A model generated the notes under the pieces. It worked only from the letters and a program-made list of their open reading frames with translations. It did no database searches and had not been told where the DNA came from. From Meridianimarinicoccus marinus (lineage in GTDB: Bacteria; Pseudomonadota; Alphaproteobacteria; Rhodobacterales; Rhodobacteraceae): a stretch of 64,000 nt of DNA. The stretch lies in contig NZ_JBFBVU010000003.1 of assembly GCF_040689105.1 (NCBI RefSeq), positions 186,001-250,000 on the forward strand, written 5' to 3'. The first letter of the stretch is position 1. Every line of letters starts with the position of its first letter. Below, one piece after another: positions 17,514-26,278 of this stretch. Both the position numbers and the translations under genes were made by a program.

Positions 17514-18323
17514 TCAGAAGCTCCACCACAGGGCCATCCGCACCCCCGCGCTGTCGTCGCCGCGCACGCCCCAGATCAGCGCAGTTTCCAGCGCCAGACC
17601 GGCGGGCAGGTCCACAACCACCGCCGGCAGAACCTTCAGATAGGGCTCGGCCTGTGGAAAATCGCCGCCCTGAAGCTGCAGCATATAGGTCAGCTTGCCC
17701 GCGCCCTTGACGCCAACGGTGGCATCCAGCTTTTGCGCCGTGCCCGAGGATTGTTCCCGAAACTCGACCGAGGCATCGACTGCCAGCCAGCCGGAATACT
17801 CCCCAAAGCTGAAGCCCCGGCCATAGGCGATTGCAGGACGCAGAATTGCTTCCGTCCGGGTCTCGATCTGGCCCAGATAGCGGCCCAGCGTGGCATAGCG
17901 GCGCTGCCCGACGCCCAGTTGCGCGGCGAAGCGATGGGTGGCGTCCAGCGGCGACAGCGCATAGCGCAGGAAGGCGACGCCGGACCATGTACGCACCTGC
18001 GGGATCGCTGACCGCTCGGGCGGCGACAACTGTCCGCTGCCTGTCTGCTGGAGGTACTGGCGCTGCAATTGGGGCGTCAGAACGGTTTCATCGCCGCCCA
18101 GATCCAGCCCGATGGTCATCCGCGGCGTCAGCCCGTATTCGGCAAAAAGCGTGCCGTAGCCGTCGAATTGCGGTGCCACCGCGCCGGAGAGTTCGTCTTG
18201 CAGCGTGGTGATCTCGTAGCCCAGCGACACAAACCCCGTTCCCGGCTCGCGCGGCCAGGCCCCGGCCAGCGCGGCGGCGCAGGGCAACCCGCACAGCAGG
18301 ACCGCAAGGGTAATGATACGCAT
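17514..18323 (-). CDS. Probable outer-membrane beta-barrel protein of unknown function
   Basis: A 269-residue protein with signal peptide (ITLAVLLCGLPCAAALAGA). The mature part alternates short beta strands rich in Tyr, Gly and Leu and ends in ALWWSF, an aromatic C-terminus typical of BAM-inserted barrels. GGGAGAGG precedes the chosen ATG. It resembles conserved uncharacterised alphaproteobacterial envelope proteins; no substrate can be inferred. Confidence 0.6.
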   Translation of the reverse strand: MRIITLAVLLCGLPCAAALAGAWPREPGTGFVSLGYEITTLQDELSGAVAPQFDGYGTLFAEYGLTPRMTIGLDLGGDETVLTPQLQRQYLQQTGSGQLSPPERSAIPQVRTWSGVAFLRYALSPLDATHRFAAQLGVGQRRYATLGRYLGQIETRTEAILRPAIAYGRGFSFGEYSGWLAVDASVEFREQSSGTAQKLDATVGVKGAGKLTYMLQLQGGDFPQAEPYLKVLPAVVVDLPAGLALETALIWGVRGDDSAGVRMALWWSF

Positions 18324-18453
18324 GACAAGCCTCTCCCGAGGGCTCAGGCTGAAGCGCACAGGGTTAACAGGGACTTAATTCCCGGCCGGAGCAATTTTCC
18401 CTGTCCGCGCCGCGCCGCCCTGCGCTAGGCTGAGACCAAGAGGAGGAGCCAAC

Positions 18454-18771
18454 ATGCAGATCACCACAACGGCCAGCCATCAGACCGTCATCACAACCTT
18501 TGACGTCACCCCTGGCACCTGCCAGGACCTGATAGACGCGCTGCGCGACGCCTATGACCATTTCATCTCGAAGCAGCCGGGCTTCGTTGCCGCCGGTCTG
18601 CATGTGAACGACGCCCAGACCCGGATCGCCAATTATTCCCAATGGCAACGGCGCGAGGATTTCCAGGCCATGCTGCGCACCCCCGAGATGCGCGAGCGCA
18701 ACCGCCAGATCAACACCCTGTGCCGCAGCTTCGAGCCGGTGATGTACGAGGTCGCGCACACCCTAGGCTGA
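18454..18771 (+). CDS. Antibiotic-biosynthesis-monooxygenase-like (ABM) domain protein
   Basis: A 105-residue dimeric alpha-beta barrel protein. The block SKQPGFVAAGLHVNDAQTRIANYSQW followed by EDFQAMLRTPEM is the usual ABM pattern. AGGAGGAG precedes the ATG. Members range from quinol monooxygenases to haem-degrading enzymes; which applies is not visible. Confidence 0.75.
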   Translation: MQITTTASHQTVITTFDVTPGTCQDLIDALRDAYDHFISKQPGFVAAGLHVNDAQTRIANYSQWQRREDFQAMLRTPEMRERNRQINTLCRSFEPVMYEVAHTLG

Positions 18772-18907
18772 GACAATCGGCCCAATCCCGCAGCGCATCG
18801 GTCATTGCTAGACAGCCGCCAAACGCCGCGACCCCCCGCGCGGTGCCATAACCGTTGCACTTCTGGCAAAAGCCACTAGGTTGCGGTCGCTCTAAGGGGA
18901 AATCACG

Positions 18908-19885
18908 ATGCTGGATTCGACGACGCTGCGCCACGACTGGACCCGGGAAGAAGCCGAGGCCCTGTACAATCAGCCTTTCAACGACCTGCTGTTTCAGGCC
19001 GCCAGCGTGCATCGCGCAAATTTCGACCCCAATCAGGTCCAGCGCTCCAAGCTGCTCAGCATCAAGACCGGCGGTTGCGCCGAGGATTGCGCCTATTGCA
19101 GCCAGTCGGCGCGCAACGGCGCGCAACTGTCCGCCAGCAAGCTGATCGAGGTCGAGCGCGTGCTGGCCGAGGCCAGGAAGGCCAAGGACGGCGGCGCGAC
19201 ACGGTATTGCATGGGCGCGGCCTGGCGCTCGCCCAAGGATCGCGACATGGAGGCGCTGGCCGCCATGGTCGAAGGCGTCAAGGCGATGGGCATGGAAACC
19301 TGCATGACCCTGGGCATGCTGGAAGACGACCAGGTGCTGCGCCTGAAGGATGCCGGGCTGGACTACTACAACCACAACATCGACACCTCGGAACGCTATT
19401 ACTCCGAGATCATCACCACCCGCACCTTCGCCGACCGCATCGACACGCTGAACCGCGTGCGCGAAGCCGGCATCAAGGTCTGTGCCGGCGGCATCGTCGG
19501 CATGGGCGAGCAGCAGATGGACCGCGTCGACATGCTGCTGGCGCTGGCCAATCTGCAAGAACATCCCGACAGCGTGCCGATCAACCAGCTGATCCCGATC
19601 GCCGACACGCCGCTGGCCGATGTGACCAAGATCGACCCCATCGAGTTCGTGCGTACCATCGCGCTGGCCCGCATCCTGATGCCGAAGTCTCATGTGCGCC
19701 TGTCCGCAGGCCGCACCGAGATGAGCGACGAGATGCAGGCCATGTGCTTCTTTGCCGGGGCCAATTCGATCTTCGTGGGCGACACCCTGCTGACCGCCGA
19801 CAACCCGGAAGAGGACAAGGACGGGCAATTGTTCGACCGTCTGGGGATCGACGCCATGGCACCGGGCTGCGACGGATCGCGATGA
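18908..19885 (+). CDS. bioB: Biotin synthase
   Basis: A 325-residue radical-SAM enzyme that inserts sulfur into dethiobiotin. The 4Fe-4S motif is Cys57-x3-Cys61-x2-Cys64 (GGCAEDCAYC); YNHNIDTS, GIVGMGE and the C-terminal SAGRTEMS motif with the 2Fe-2S-binding arginine are intact. AAGGGGA precedes the ATG. First gene of a six-gene biotin operon; it overlaps bioF by four bases. I see no BioR-type operator (TTATCTATAA-like) upstream. Confidence 0.97.
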   Translation: MLDSTTLRHDWTREEAEALYNQPFNDLLFQAASVHRANFDPNQVQRSKLLSIKTGGCAEDCAYCSQSARNGAQLSASKLIEVERVLAEARKAKDGGATRYCMGAAWRSPKDRDMEALAAMVEGVKAMGMETCMTLGMLEDDQVLRLKDAGLDYYNHNIDTSERYYSEIITTRTFADRIDTLNRVREAGIKVCAGGIVGMGEQQMDRVDMLLALANLQEHPDSVPINQLIPIADTPLADVTKIDPIEFVRTIALARILMPKSHVRLSAGRTEMSDEMQAMCFFAGANSIFVGDTLLTADNPEEDKDGQLFDRLGIDAMAPGCDGSR

Positions 19886-21021
19886 CCGGATTTCCGCGCC
19901 ACGCGCAGGCGCTGGCGTCCCTGACCTCCCGTGGACGCCGCCGGGTTCTGGCGCCGCGTGCGGGGCATGACTTTGCCTCCAACGACTATCTCGGGCTGGC
20001 CGAGTCCGACTTGATGCGGGCGGCGGCCCATGCGGCGCTGAACCGGGGCGTGCCGGTGGGCGCGGGCGGCTCGCGCCTGCTGCGTGGCAATACGCCCGAG
20101 CATGAGGCGCTGGAAGCCGAGGCCGCGGCCTTTTTCGGGACCGAACGCGCGCTCTTCATGGGGGGCGGGTTTCAGGCCAACACGGCGATCTTTTCGACCC
20201 TGCCCCTGAAGGGCGATCTGGTGCTGCATGACGCGTTGATCCACGCCTCGGCCCATGACGGGATGCGTCTGGGCCGCGCCGAGACCCGCAGTTTCCCGCA
20301 CAATGATGTCCCCGCCGCCGAGGCCGCGATTGCCGACTGGCGCGCGGCGGGCGGCGACGGGCAGGTCTGGATCGCGGTCGAAAGCGTCTATTCGATGGAT
20401 GGCGATTTTGCCCCGGTGGCCGAGCTGATGGCGCTGGCCGACCGGCAGGGCGCGGTGCTGGTGGTGGACGAGGCCCATGCCACCGGCCTTTGGGGCCCCG
20501 GCGGGCGCGGGCTGTCGCACGACTTTGCAAACCGCTCCAACCTGCTGAGCCTGCATACCTGTGGCAAGGGGCTGGGCGTGTCCGGCGCGCTGATCTGCGG
20601 CGACGGTGTGCTGATCGACACGCTGGTAAACAAGGCGCGCAGCTTCATCTATGCCACCGCACCCTCGCCGCTGAACGCCGCGCTGGTGCGCGCGGCGCTG
20701 GCCGAACTGGACCGAAACCCCGATCTGCCGGACCGGGCGCGCGCACAAGTGGCCATGGCGCATCGGCTGGCCGAAGACCATTGCGGGCTGACCGGGCTGC
20801 ACAGCCAGATCCTGCCAGTGATCCTGGGCGACGACAAACGGGCGCTGGCCGCCGCACAGGCGTTGCAGGCGCGCGGCCATGACATCCGCGCGATCCGCCC
20901 GCCCACCGTGCCGCGCGGCACCGCCCGGCTGCGGATCTCGATCACCCTGAACGTTGATGCCGGGGTGCTGGACGCCCTGTTTCGCGACCTTGCCCATGTG
21001 CTCGACACGGTGCCCGCATGA
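19882..21021 (+). CDS. bioF: 8-amino-7-oxononanoate synthase
   Basis: A 379-residue PLP enzyme that condenses pimeloyl-ACP with L-alanine. Visible are SNDYLGLA, the glycine-rich GAGGSRLLRGN, VDEAHATGLWGPGGRG, and the PLP lysine in HTCGKGLGVSG. Overlaps bioB before and bioD after by four bases each. Confidence 0.96.
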   Translation: MTGFPRHAQALASLTSRGRRRVLAPRAGHDFASNDYLGLAESDLMRAAAHAALNRGVPVGAGGSRLLRGNTPEHEALEAEAAAFFGTERALFMGGGFQANTAIFSTLPLKGDLVLHDALIHASAHDGMRLGRAETRSFPHNDVPAAEAAIADWRAAGGDGQVWIAVESVYSMDGDFAPVAELMALADRQGAVLVVDEAHATGLWGPGGRGLSHDFANRSNLLSLHTCGKGLGVSGALICGDGVLIDTLVNKARSFIYATAPSPLNAALVRAALAELDRNPDLPDRARAQVAMAHRLAEDHCGLTGLHSQILPVILGDDKRALAAAQALQARGHDIRAIRPPTVPRGTARLRISITLNVDAGVLDALFRDLAHVLDTVPA

Positions 21022-21644
21022 CCGCTGTCGTGGTGACGGGAACCGACACCGGCATCGGCAAGACCGTCTTTTCGGCCGGGCTGACCGCCGCCCTTGGCGC
21101 GACCTACTGGAAGCCCGTGCAATCGGGGCTGGAGGACGACACCGATAGCCAGATCGTTGCCCGCCTGTCCGGCCGCCCGACCTTACCCGAAGCGTGGCGG
21201 CTGCAACTTCCAGCCTCGCCGCACCTCTCGGCCGAGGCCGAAGGGGTCGAGATCGACGACATCGCCCTGACCCTACCCGACACCTCTGGCCCGCTGGTGG
21301 TCGAAGGCGCAGGCGGGCTGCTGGTGCCGCTGAACCGCCGCACGACCTATCTGGATGTCATCGCCCGCTGGCGCGCGCCGGTCATCCTGTGCGCCCGCAC
21401 CGCCCTTGGCACCATCAACCATTCGTTGCTGTCGCTGGCCTCCCTGCGCGCGCGCGATGTTCCGGTGATCGGCATCGCCTTCATCGGCGCAGCAGAGCCC
21501 GAGGTGGAACAGACGATCTGCGATTTCGGGCAGGTGGCGCATCTGGGGCGGCTGGGCTTGCTGGACTCGCTCACGCCCACAACCCTGCGCGAAGAATTCA
21601 TCGCCATCGACATCGACCGCATCCGCAAGAGCATGGCCGCATGA
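21018..21644 (+). CDS. bioD: Dethiobiotin synthetase
   Basis: A 208-residue P-loop carboxylase. Walker A is GTDTGIGKT (8-16); the diaminopelargonate-contacting KPVQSG and the VVEGAGGLLVPL loop are present. It forms the ureido ring of dethiobiotin using ATP and CO2. Start and stop overlap the neighbours by four bases. Confidence 0.96.
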   Translation: MTAVVVTGTDTGIGKTVFSAGLTAALGATYWKPVQSGLEDDTDSQIVARLSGRPTLPEAWRLQLPASPHLSAEAEGVEIDDIALTLPDTSGPLVVEGAGGLLVPLNRRTTYLDVIARWRAPVILCARTALGTINHSLLSLASLRARDVPVIGIAFIGAAEPEVEQTICDFGQVAHLGRLGLLDSLTPTTLREEFIAIDIDRIRKSMAA

Positions 21645-22924
21645 CTCCGCTAGAGTTCGACCAGCATCACCTGTGGCACCCCTATACCAATGTCACCAAG
21701 CCCGGCCCCACGTTTGTGGTGAAGGAGGCCGAGGGCGTCTGGCTGACCCTGGACGATGGCACCCGCATCATCGACGCCATGTCAAGCTGGTGGAGCACCA
21801 TTCACGGCCACCGCCACCCCACCATCACCAAGGACGTCCACGACCAGTTGGACCGGCTGCCACATGTGATGTTCGGCGGGCTCACCCATGATCCGGCGAT
21901 CGAGCTGGGGCGGCGCCTGCTGGACCTTGCCCCGGATACGATGCAGCGGATCTTCTATTGCGACAGCGGCTCGGTCTCGGTCGAAGTGGCGCTGAAGATG
22001 GCGGTGCAATACCAAGTCTCGCTGGGTCGCCCCGCGCGCTGCGAATTCGCCACGATCCGGCAGGGCTATCACGGCGACACCTGGAAGGCGATGAGCGTCT
22101 GCGACCCGGTCACCGGGATGCACCACCTGTTCACCGGCGCCCTGTCGATCCAGCATTTCGTCGATCGTCCGCCCATCGCCATTGACGCCGACTGGTCCGA
22201 CGATCCGGCACGCAATGGTCTGGGCGCGCTTGAGGCGCTGCTGACCGAAAATCAGGACCGCATCGCCGCACTTATCCTCGAACCCGTGGTGCAGGGCACG
22301 GGGGGGATGTATTTCTATCACCCCGAATACCTGAACCGCGCCCGCGCCCTGTGCGATGCCCATGACATCGTGCTGATCTTCGACGAAATCGCCACCGGCT
22401 TTGGCCGCACCGGCCAGATGTTCGCCACCGATCACACAAGCGTCCAGCCCGATATCCTGTGTCTGGGCAAGGCAATCACCGGCGGCACCATGTCCTTTGC
22501 CACCACCATGACCAACGAAAAGATCGCCGAAGGCATTGGCGGCGGCGATCCGGGTCTGTTCATGCACGGGCCGACCTTCATGGCCAACCCGCTGGCCTGC
22601 GCCGCCGCCGGGGCCAGCCTGTCGCTGTTGCAGCGCGGCGACTGGCAGGGGCAGGTCGCGGCCATCGAGGCGCAGTTGCGGGCCGAACTTGCCCCCGCCC
22701 GCGCCTTGCCCGGCGTGGCAGATGTGCGGGTGCTGGGCGCCATCGGCGTGATCGAGATGGACCATGTGGTCAGCGCCGACATCGCGCACGGGCATTGCAA
22801 GGAGATGGGCGTCTTCCTGCGCCCCTTCGGCAAGAAGATCTACACCATGCCACCCTTCGTGACCTCGCCCGATGAGCTGCGCCAGATCACCGCCGCCATG
22901 CTGCATCTGGCCAAGGTGCTGTGA
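21641..22924 (+). CDS. bioA: Adenosylmethionine-8-amino-7-oxononanoate aminotransferase
   Basis: A 427-residue class III PLP aminotransferase. The N-terminal HLWHPYTN and SSWWSTIHGH are BioA-specific; IFDEIATGFGRTG and the PLP lysine in CLGKAITGG are intact. It converts 8-amino-7-oxononanoate to 7,8-diaminopelargonate with SAM as donor. Overlaps bioD by four bases; bioG follows six bases later. Confidence 0.96.
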   Translation: MTPLEFDQHHLWHPYTNVTKPGPTFVVKEAEGVWLTLDDGTRIIDAMSSWWSTIHGHRHPTITKDVHDQLDRLPHVMFGGLTHDPAIELGRRLLDLAPDTMQRIFYCDSGSVSVEVALKMAVQYQVSLGRPARCEFATIRQGYHGDTWKAMSVCDPVTGMHHLFTGALSIQHFVDRPPIAIDADWSDDPARNGLGALEALLTENQDRIAALILEPVVQGTGGMYFYHPEYLNRARALCDAHDIVLIFDEIATGFGRTGQMFATDHTSVQPDILCLGKAITGGTMSFATTMTNEKIAEGIGGGDPGLFMHGPTFMANPLACAAAGASLSLLQRGDWQGQVAAIEAQLRAELAPARALPGVADVRVLGAIGVIEMDHVVSADIAHGHCKEMGVFLRPFGKKIYTMPPFVTSPDELRQITAAMLHLAKVL

Positions 22925-22930
22925 GGCCCC

Positions 22931-23551
22931 ATGCAGGCGCGCTGGCTGAAACGGGACGGCGGTTCCGAGGTGATCGTGGTCTTCGGCGGCTGGGCCGTCG
23001 GCGCCGACTGCCTGTCGCATCTGGCCGGGCCGCAGGATGTGCTGTTCGTGGACGACTACCGCGACCTGACCCTCGATCTGCCCGACCTGTCTGCCTATGC
23101 CCGGCGGCGGCTGCTGGCCTGGTCCTTTGGCGTGGCGGCTTACGGCCACTGGCAGGCCGGGCGCGCAGATCCATTCACCCGCAAGACCGCCATCGCCGGG
23201 ACATTGTCGCCGGTGGATGACCGGTTTGGCATCCCGCCCGCGGTGGTCGACCAGACCCGCGCGGCGCTGACCGAGGCCAGTTTCGCCAATTTCCAGCGGC
23301 GCTGCTTCGGAAACCGGGTGGCCCCCGTACCGCTCGACATCGCGGCGCGGCAGGAGGAGCTTGCCGCCGTTGCCAGTCGCGGTGCGGCGCCGGACACACA
23401 ATTCGACGCCATAGTGCTGCCCACCCGCGACCGCATCTTTCCCCCGGCCAACATGGCGCGCGTCTGGACCGGGCAGGCCGACCGCCTCCAACAGATCGAC
23501 GCCCCGCATGCCCCCTTTGGCCAGTGGCAAAGCTGGGACGACGTGCCATGA
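22931..23551 (+). CDS. bioG: Pimeloyl-ACP methyl ester esterase, BioG type
   Basis: A 206-residue DUF452 alpha/beta hydrolase. The nucleophile is Ser65 in AWSFGVAA, the acid likely Asp167 in PTRDRIFPP, and the histidine His193 in the BioG-typical PHAPF. It removes the methyl ester that BioC adds, ending pimeloyl chain synthesis, and replaces BioH here. Its stop overlaps the bioC start. Confidence 0.88.
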   Translation: MQARWLKRDGGSEVIVVFGGWAVGADCLSHLAGPQDVLFVDDYRDLTLDLPDLSAYARRRLLAWSFGVAAYGHWQAGRADPFTRKTAIAGTLSPVDDRFGIPPAVVDQTRAALTEASFANFQRRCFGNRVAPVPLDIAARQEELAAVASRGAAPDTQFDAIVLPTRDRIFPPANMARVWTGQADRLQQIDAPHAPFGQWQSWDDVP

Positions 23552-24318
23552 GCGCCGAGATCACCCGCGTCGCCCGCGCCTTTCGCCGGGGCCTGCCGAC
23601 CTATGGCCGAGATGCCCGCGCCCAGGCCCGCATCGCGGCGTATCTGGCCGCGCTGATCCGCGCCCACGCCGTACCGCGCCCGGCCCGCGTGCTGGAATTC
23701 GGCTGCGGCACCGGCTTTCTGACCCGGCACCTGCTGGACGACCTGCACCCCGGCCAGTTCTGGGTCAACGACCTGCTGCCGGAAACCGCCGATCTTCTTG
23801 CCCCGCGCCTGCGCGCCCATCCCGGCGCGGCATTTTTTCTGCCCGGCCCGATCCAGTCCATCGACCTGCCCGCGCGGCTGGACCTGATCGCCTCGGCCTC
23901 GACCGTGCAATGGTTCGACGATCCGGCGCGGGAAGTGGCACGGCTGTGCCGGCAACTGGCCCCCGGCGGTCTGTTGGCGCTCAGCGGGTTCGGCCCCGAC
24001 CAGTTTCACGAATTGCAGGCGCTTGGCTCGACCGCCGCCGCACCGGGCTATGTGGCGCCGGGTGAATGGGCGGGGATTCTGCCGAAGGAAATGACCCTTC
24101 TGCATGTGGAAGACCGGCACATGCGGCTGGCCTTCCCCGATGCACCGGCCGTTCTGCGGCACCTGCGCAGCACCGGCGTCAACGCCGGGGCCGGCCAGAT
24201 CTGGAGCAAGGGCCGCCTGTCCCGGTTCGAGACCAGCTATCGCGACCGCTTTGCCCGCTTGGGCGCGCTTCCGGTGACCTATCACCCGGTGTTCGTGCTG
24301 GCGCGCCGCACGGCATAG
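23548..24318 (+). CDS. bioC: Malonyl-ACP O-methyltransferase
   Basis: A 256-residue SAM methyltransferase with motif I LEFGCGTGFLTRHL, and the BioC-type ASTVQWFDDP and LSGFGPDQFHEL blocks. It methylates malonyl-ACP to disguise it as a fatty-acid primer for pimelate synthesis. Last gene of the operon, overlapping bioG by four bases. A moderate hairpin (24354-24378) lies downstream but lacks a T tract. Confidence 0.92.
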   Translation: MSAEITRVARAFRRGLPTYGRDARAQARIAAYLAALIRAHAVPRPARVLEFGCGTGFLTRHLLDDLHPGQFWVNDLLPETADLLAPRLRAHPGAAFFLPGPIQSIDLPARLDLIASASTVQWFDDPAREVARLCRQLAPGGLLALSGFGPDQFHELQALGSTAAAPGYVAPGEWAGILPKEMTLLHVEDRHMRLAFPDAPAVLRHLRSTGVNAGAGQIWSKGRLSRFETSYRDRFARLGALPVTYHPVFVLARRTA

Positions 24319-24733
24319 GACAGGCTGGCCCCTGCACCATGCTGGCGCCCTTCCCTGCGGCCATTCATTCCCCGCAGGAAACCGGCCCTTCCTGGCGGAC
24401 CGGGTCGGATTTATCACCCCGAAACCGCCACGGTCGGCGGCGCAGACCCGCGCCACGGAACGTAAGGATGCAGGCAAGCGCCGAGTCGCCGCTTGTCCCG
24501 CCACCGCGCGATGCGCCTTACCCACGCGTCACCTTGGGAAGGCCGCAACTGAACCCCTCGGATCTTCGGAAAATCCGCACCACGATCCGGCCAATGCGCG
24601 AAAATCCGCCCAGAGGGTGCCGTTTATGCCACTTCTACCATAGGGCGAGTATCCACCTTCTGGTACCCTGCTTCCGGCGCGGCTAGGTTTCACTGTGGTG
24701 AAAGCCGTGTGTTGACCAGTTGCAGGAGAGCCA
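24319..24733. other. Intergenic stretch between the bio operon and an XRE regulator
   Basis: About 415 bases without a credible gene on either strand. It contains the weak GC hairpin after bioC and must carry the promoter of the XRE-cupin gene. No repeat or RNA element is recognised. Confidence 0.4.
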
Positions 24734-25363
24734 ATGCCCCAAGCCGTTTCCAAGCCGGACAAGAAAGACCCGCGCACGCGTCCCGAAAAGGATCTGGAAT
24801 CGGCCATCGGTCGCGAAGTTCGCGCGCATCGCCACCAGCAGGACATGACCGTCGCCGACCTGTCGCGCAAGACCGGCCTGTCCATGGGGATGCTGTCCAA
24901 GATCGAGAACGGTAATATTTCTCCGTCGCTGACGACCCTGCAATCGCTGGCCACGGCCCTGAACGTGCCGATCACCACCTTTTTCAAGCGCTATGAGCGG
25001 CGCCGCAAGGCGGTGCACGTCCGGCCAAGCGATGCCGCCGAGATCACCCGAACCGGTGCCCCCGACAGCTATCGCTACAACCTGCTGGGCGATCTTGGCC
25101 CCAGCCACACCGGTGTCTCGGTCGAGCCTTACCTGATCACCCTGACCGACAATGCCGACATTCACACCGGGTTTCAGCATGACGGGGTCGAGCTGATCTA
25201 TGTGCTGGAGGGCGAGATCCGCTATCGCCACGGCGACGACACCTATGATCTGCAACCGGGCGACAGTTTCTTCTTCGACGCCGATGCGCCGCATGGCCCG
25301 GAAGAGTTGATCCGCGTACCGGTGCGCGTGCTCTCGGTGATCTCGACCCCGAAAGCGTCCTGA
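24734..25363 (+). CDS. XRE-family regulator with cupin domain
   Basis: A 209-residue protein: lysine-rich N-terminus, helix-turn-helix around residues 25-82 (RKTGLSMGMLSKIENGNISP), then a C-terminal cupin sensor domain (GVELIYVLEGEIRYRHGDDT, LQPGDSFFFDADAPHGPEE). Such proteins sense a small metabolite, often an amino acid or polyamine. AGGAGAG precedes the ATG. Target genes unknown; the neighbour on the opposite strand is tail to tail. Confidence 0.85.
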   Translation: MPQAVSKPDKKDPRTRPEKDLESAIGREVRAHRHQQDMTVADLSRKTGLSMGMLSKIENGNISPSLTTLQSLATALNVPITTFFKRYERRRKAVHVRPSDAAEITRTGAPDSYRYNLLGDLGPSHTGVSVEPYLITLTDNADIHTGFQHDGVELIYVLEGEIRYRHGDDTYDLQPGDSFFFDADAPHGPEELIRVPVRVLSVISTPKAS

Positions 25364-25365
25364 GG

Positions 25366-26190
25366 TCAGACCCCGCAGCGCGTCAACAGCCCGTCCAGCA
25401 TCCCGTGATACCCCGCGCCGAACAGGCGCACATGCACGATCGCGGGCCACAGCTGATAGATCGGCCGGCGCGTCGCGCAGCCCGGTTCGGTCGCGCCGTA
25501 GGCCTCGGCAAATTCGGGGCCGGGGGTGCCGAACAGATGCAGCATCGCCAGGTCGACCTCGCCATGCCCGTGATAGCTGGCCGGATCGACCAACCCGGTG
25601 AAGGTCCCGCGCTGCGCCAGCAGGTTGCCGGACCACAGATCGCCATGCAGCAAGGCCGGTGCGGGGGTGCGCGGCAGGCGGTTCGGCAGTTCCCGCGCCA
25701 GCGCCTCCAACCGCCGTGCAAACGGCGGCGGCAGGGCGGCGGCCTTGGGCAGCAGACGCCGTTCGGCCCAGAAGCCGGGCCAGTCCGCGACGGGCGCGTT
25801 CGGGATTCGCAGGGCGCCAAAGGCATAGTCCTCGGGCCAGCCGTAAGTCGTGCCGGTGGTCCCATGCAGTCTGCGCAGCGCCGCACCCAGCGCGCGCCAG
25901 CCAGAGCCGTTCAGCACACCATCATCGGGCAGGTCTTCCAGCACCAGCACGCGGTCCGACACCGCCAGAACCTTCGGCGCCGGAACCCCCGTCGCCCGGA
26001 TCGCCGTCAGCATCTTTGCTTCGACCCGAGGTGCCGGGCCGGATTTGGCAACCACGCTACCTCCGGTCCCAAGATGCAGACGCAGGACCACACACAGATC
26101 ACCCCCTGACAGGCGCTCTGCCTCGGTGACCGGGGTGTTCAGCGCGATGCCCGCCGCATGTGCGATGTCGCGGGCCGTCATCTGTGTCAT
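25366..26190 (-). CDS. Fructosamine kinase family protein
   Basis: A 274-residue aminoglycoside-phosphotransferase-fold kinase. LVLEDLPDDGVLNGSGWRAL, the catalytic loop LLHGDLWSGNLL and the Mg site VDPASYHGHGEVDLAM match the fructosamine-3-kinase/ketosamine-kinase family, which phosphorylates glycated amines for repair. AGGAGGG precedes the ATG. Two bases separate its stop from that of the XRE gene. Confidence 0.85.
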   Translation of the reverse strand: MTQMTARDIAHAAGIALNTPVTEAERLSGGDLCVVLRLHLGTGGSVVAKSGPAPRVEAKMLTAIRATGVPAPKVLAVSDRVLVLEDLPDDGVLNGSGWRALGAALRRLHGTTGTTYGWPEDYAFGALRIPNAPVADWPGFWAERRLLPKAAALPPPFARRLEALARELPNRLPRTPAPALLHGDLWSGNLLAQRGTFTGLVDPASYHGHGEVDLAMLHLFGTPGPEFAEAYGATEPGCATRRPIYQLWPAIVHVRLFGAGYHGMLDGLLTRCGV

Positions 26191-26278
26191 GCGGTGCCCT
26201 CCTGTCTACGTGGTGCGCGTTTCGACCTGGCCTGACAAGCCCCTCGCAGCCGCCCGTGTTCCGGGGTATGCGAAGCAC

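Noticed and set aside
24354..24378. Hairpin CCTGCGG/CCGCAGG as bio operon terminator
   Set aside because: The loop is long and followed by AAACCGG rather than T residues; mentioned only in the bioC and intergenic entries.
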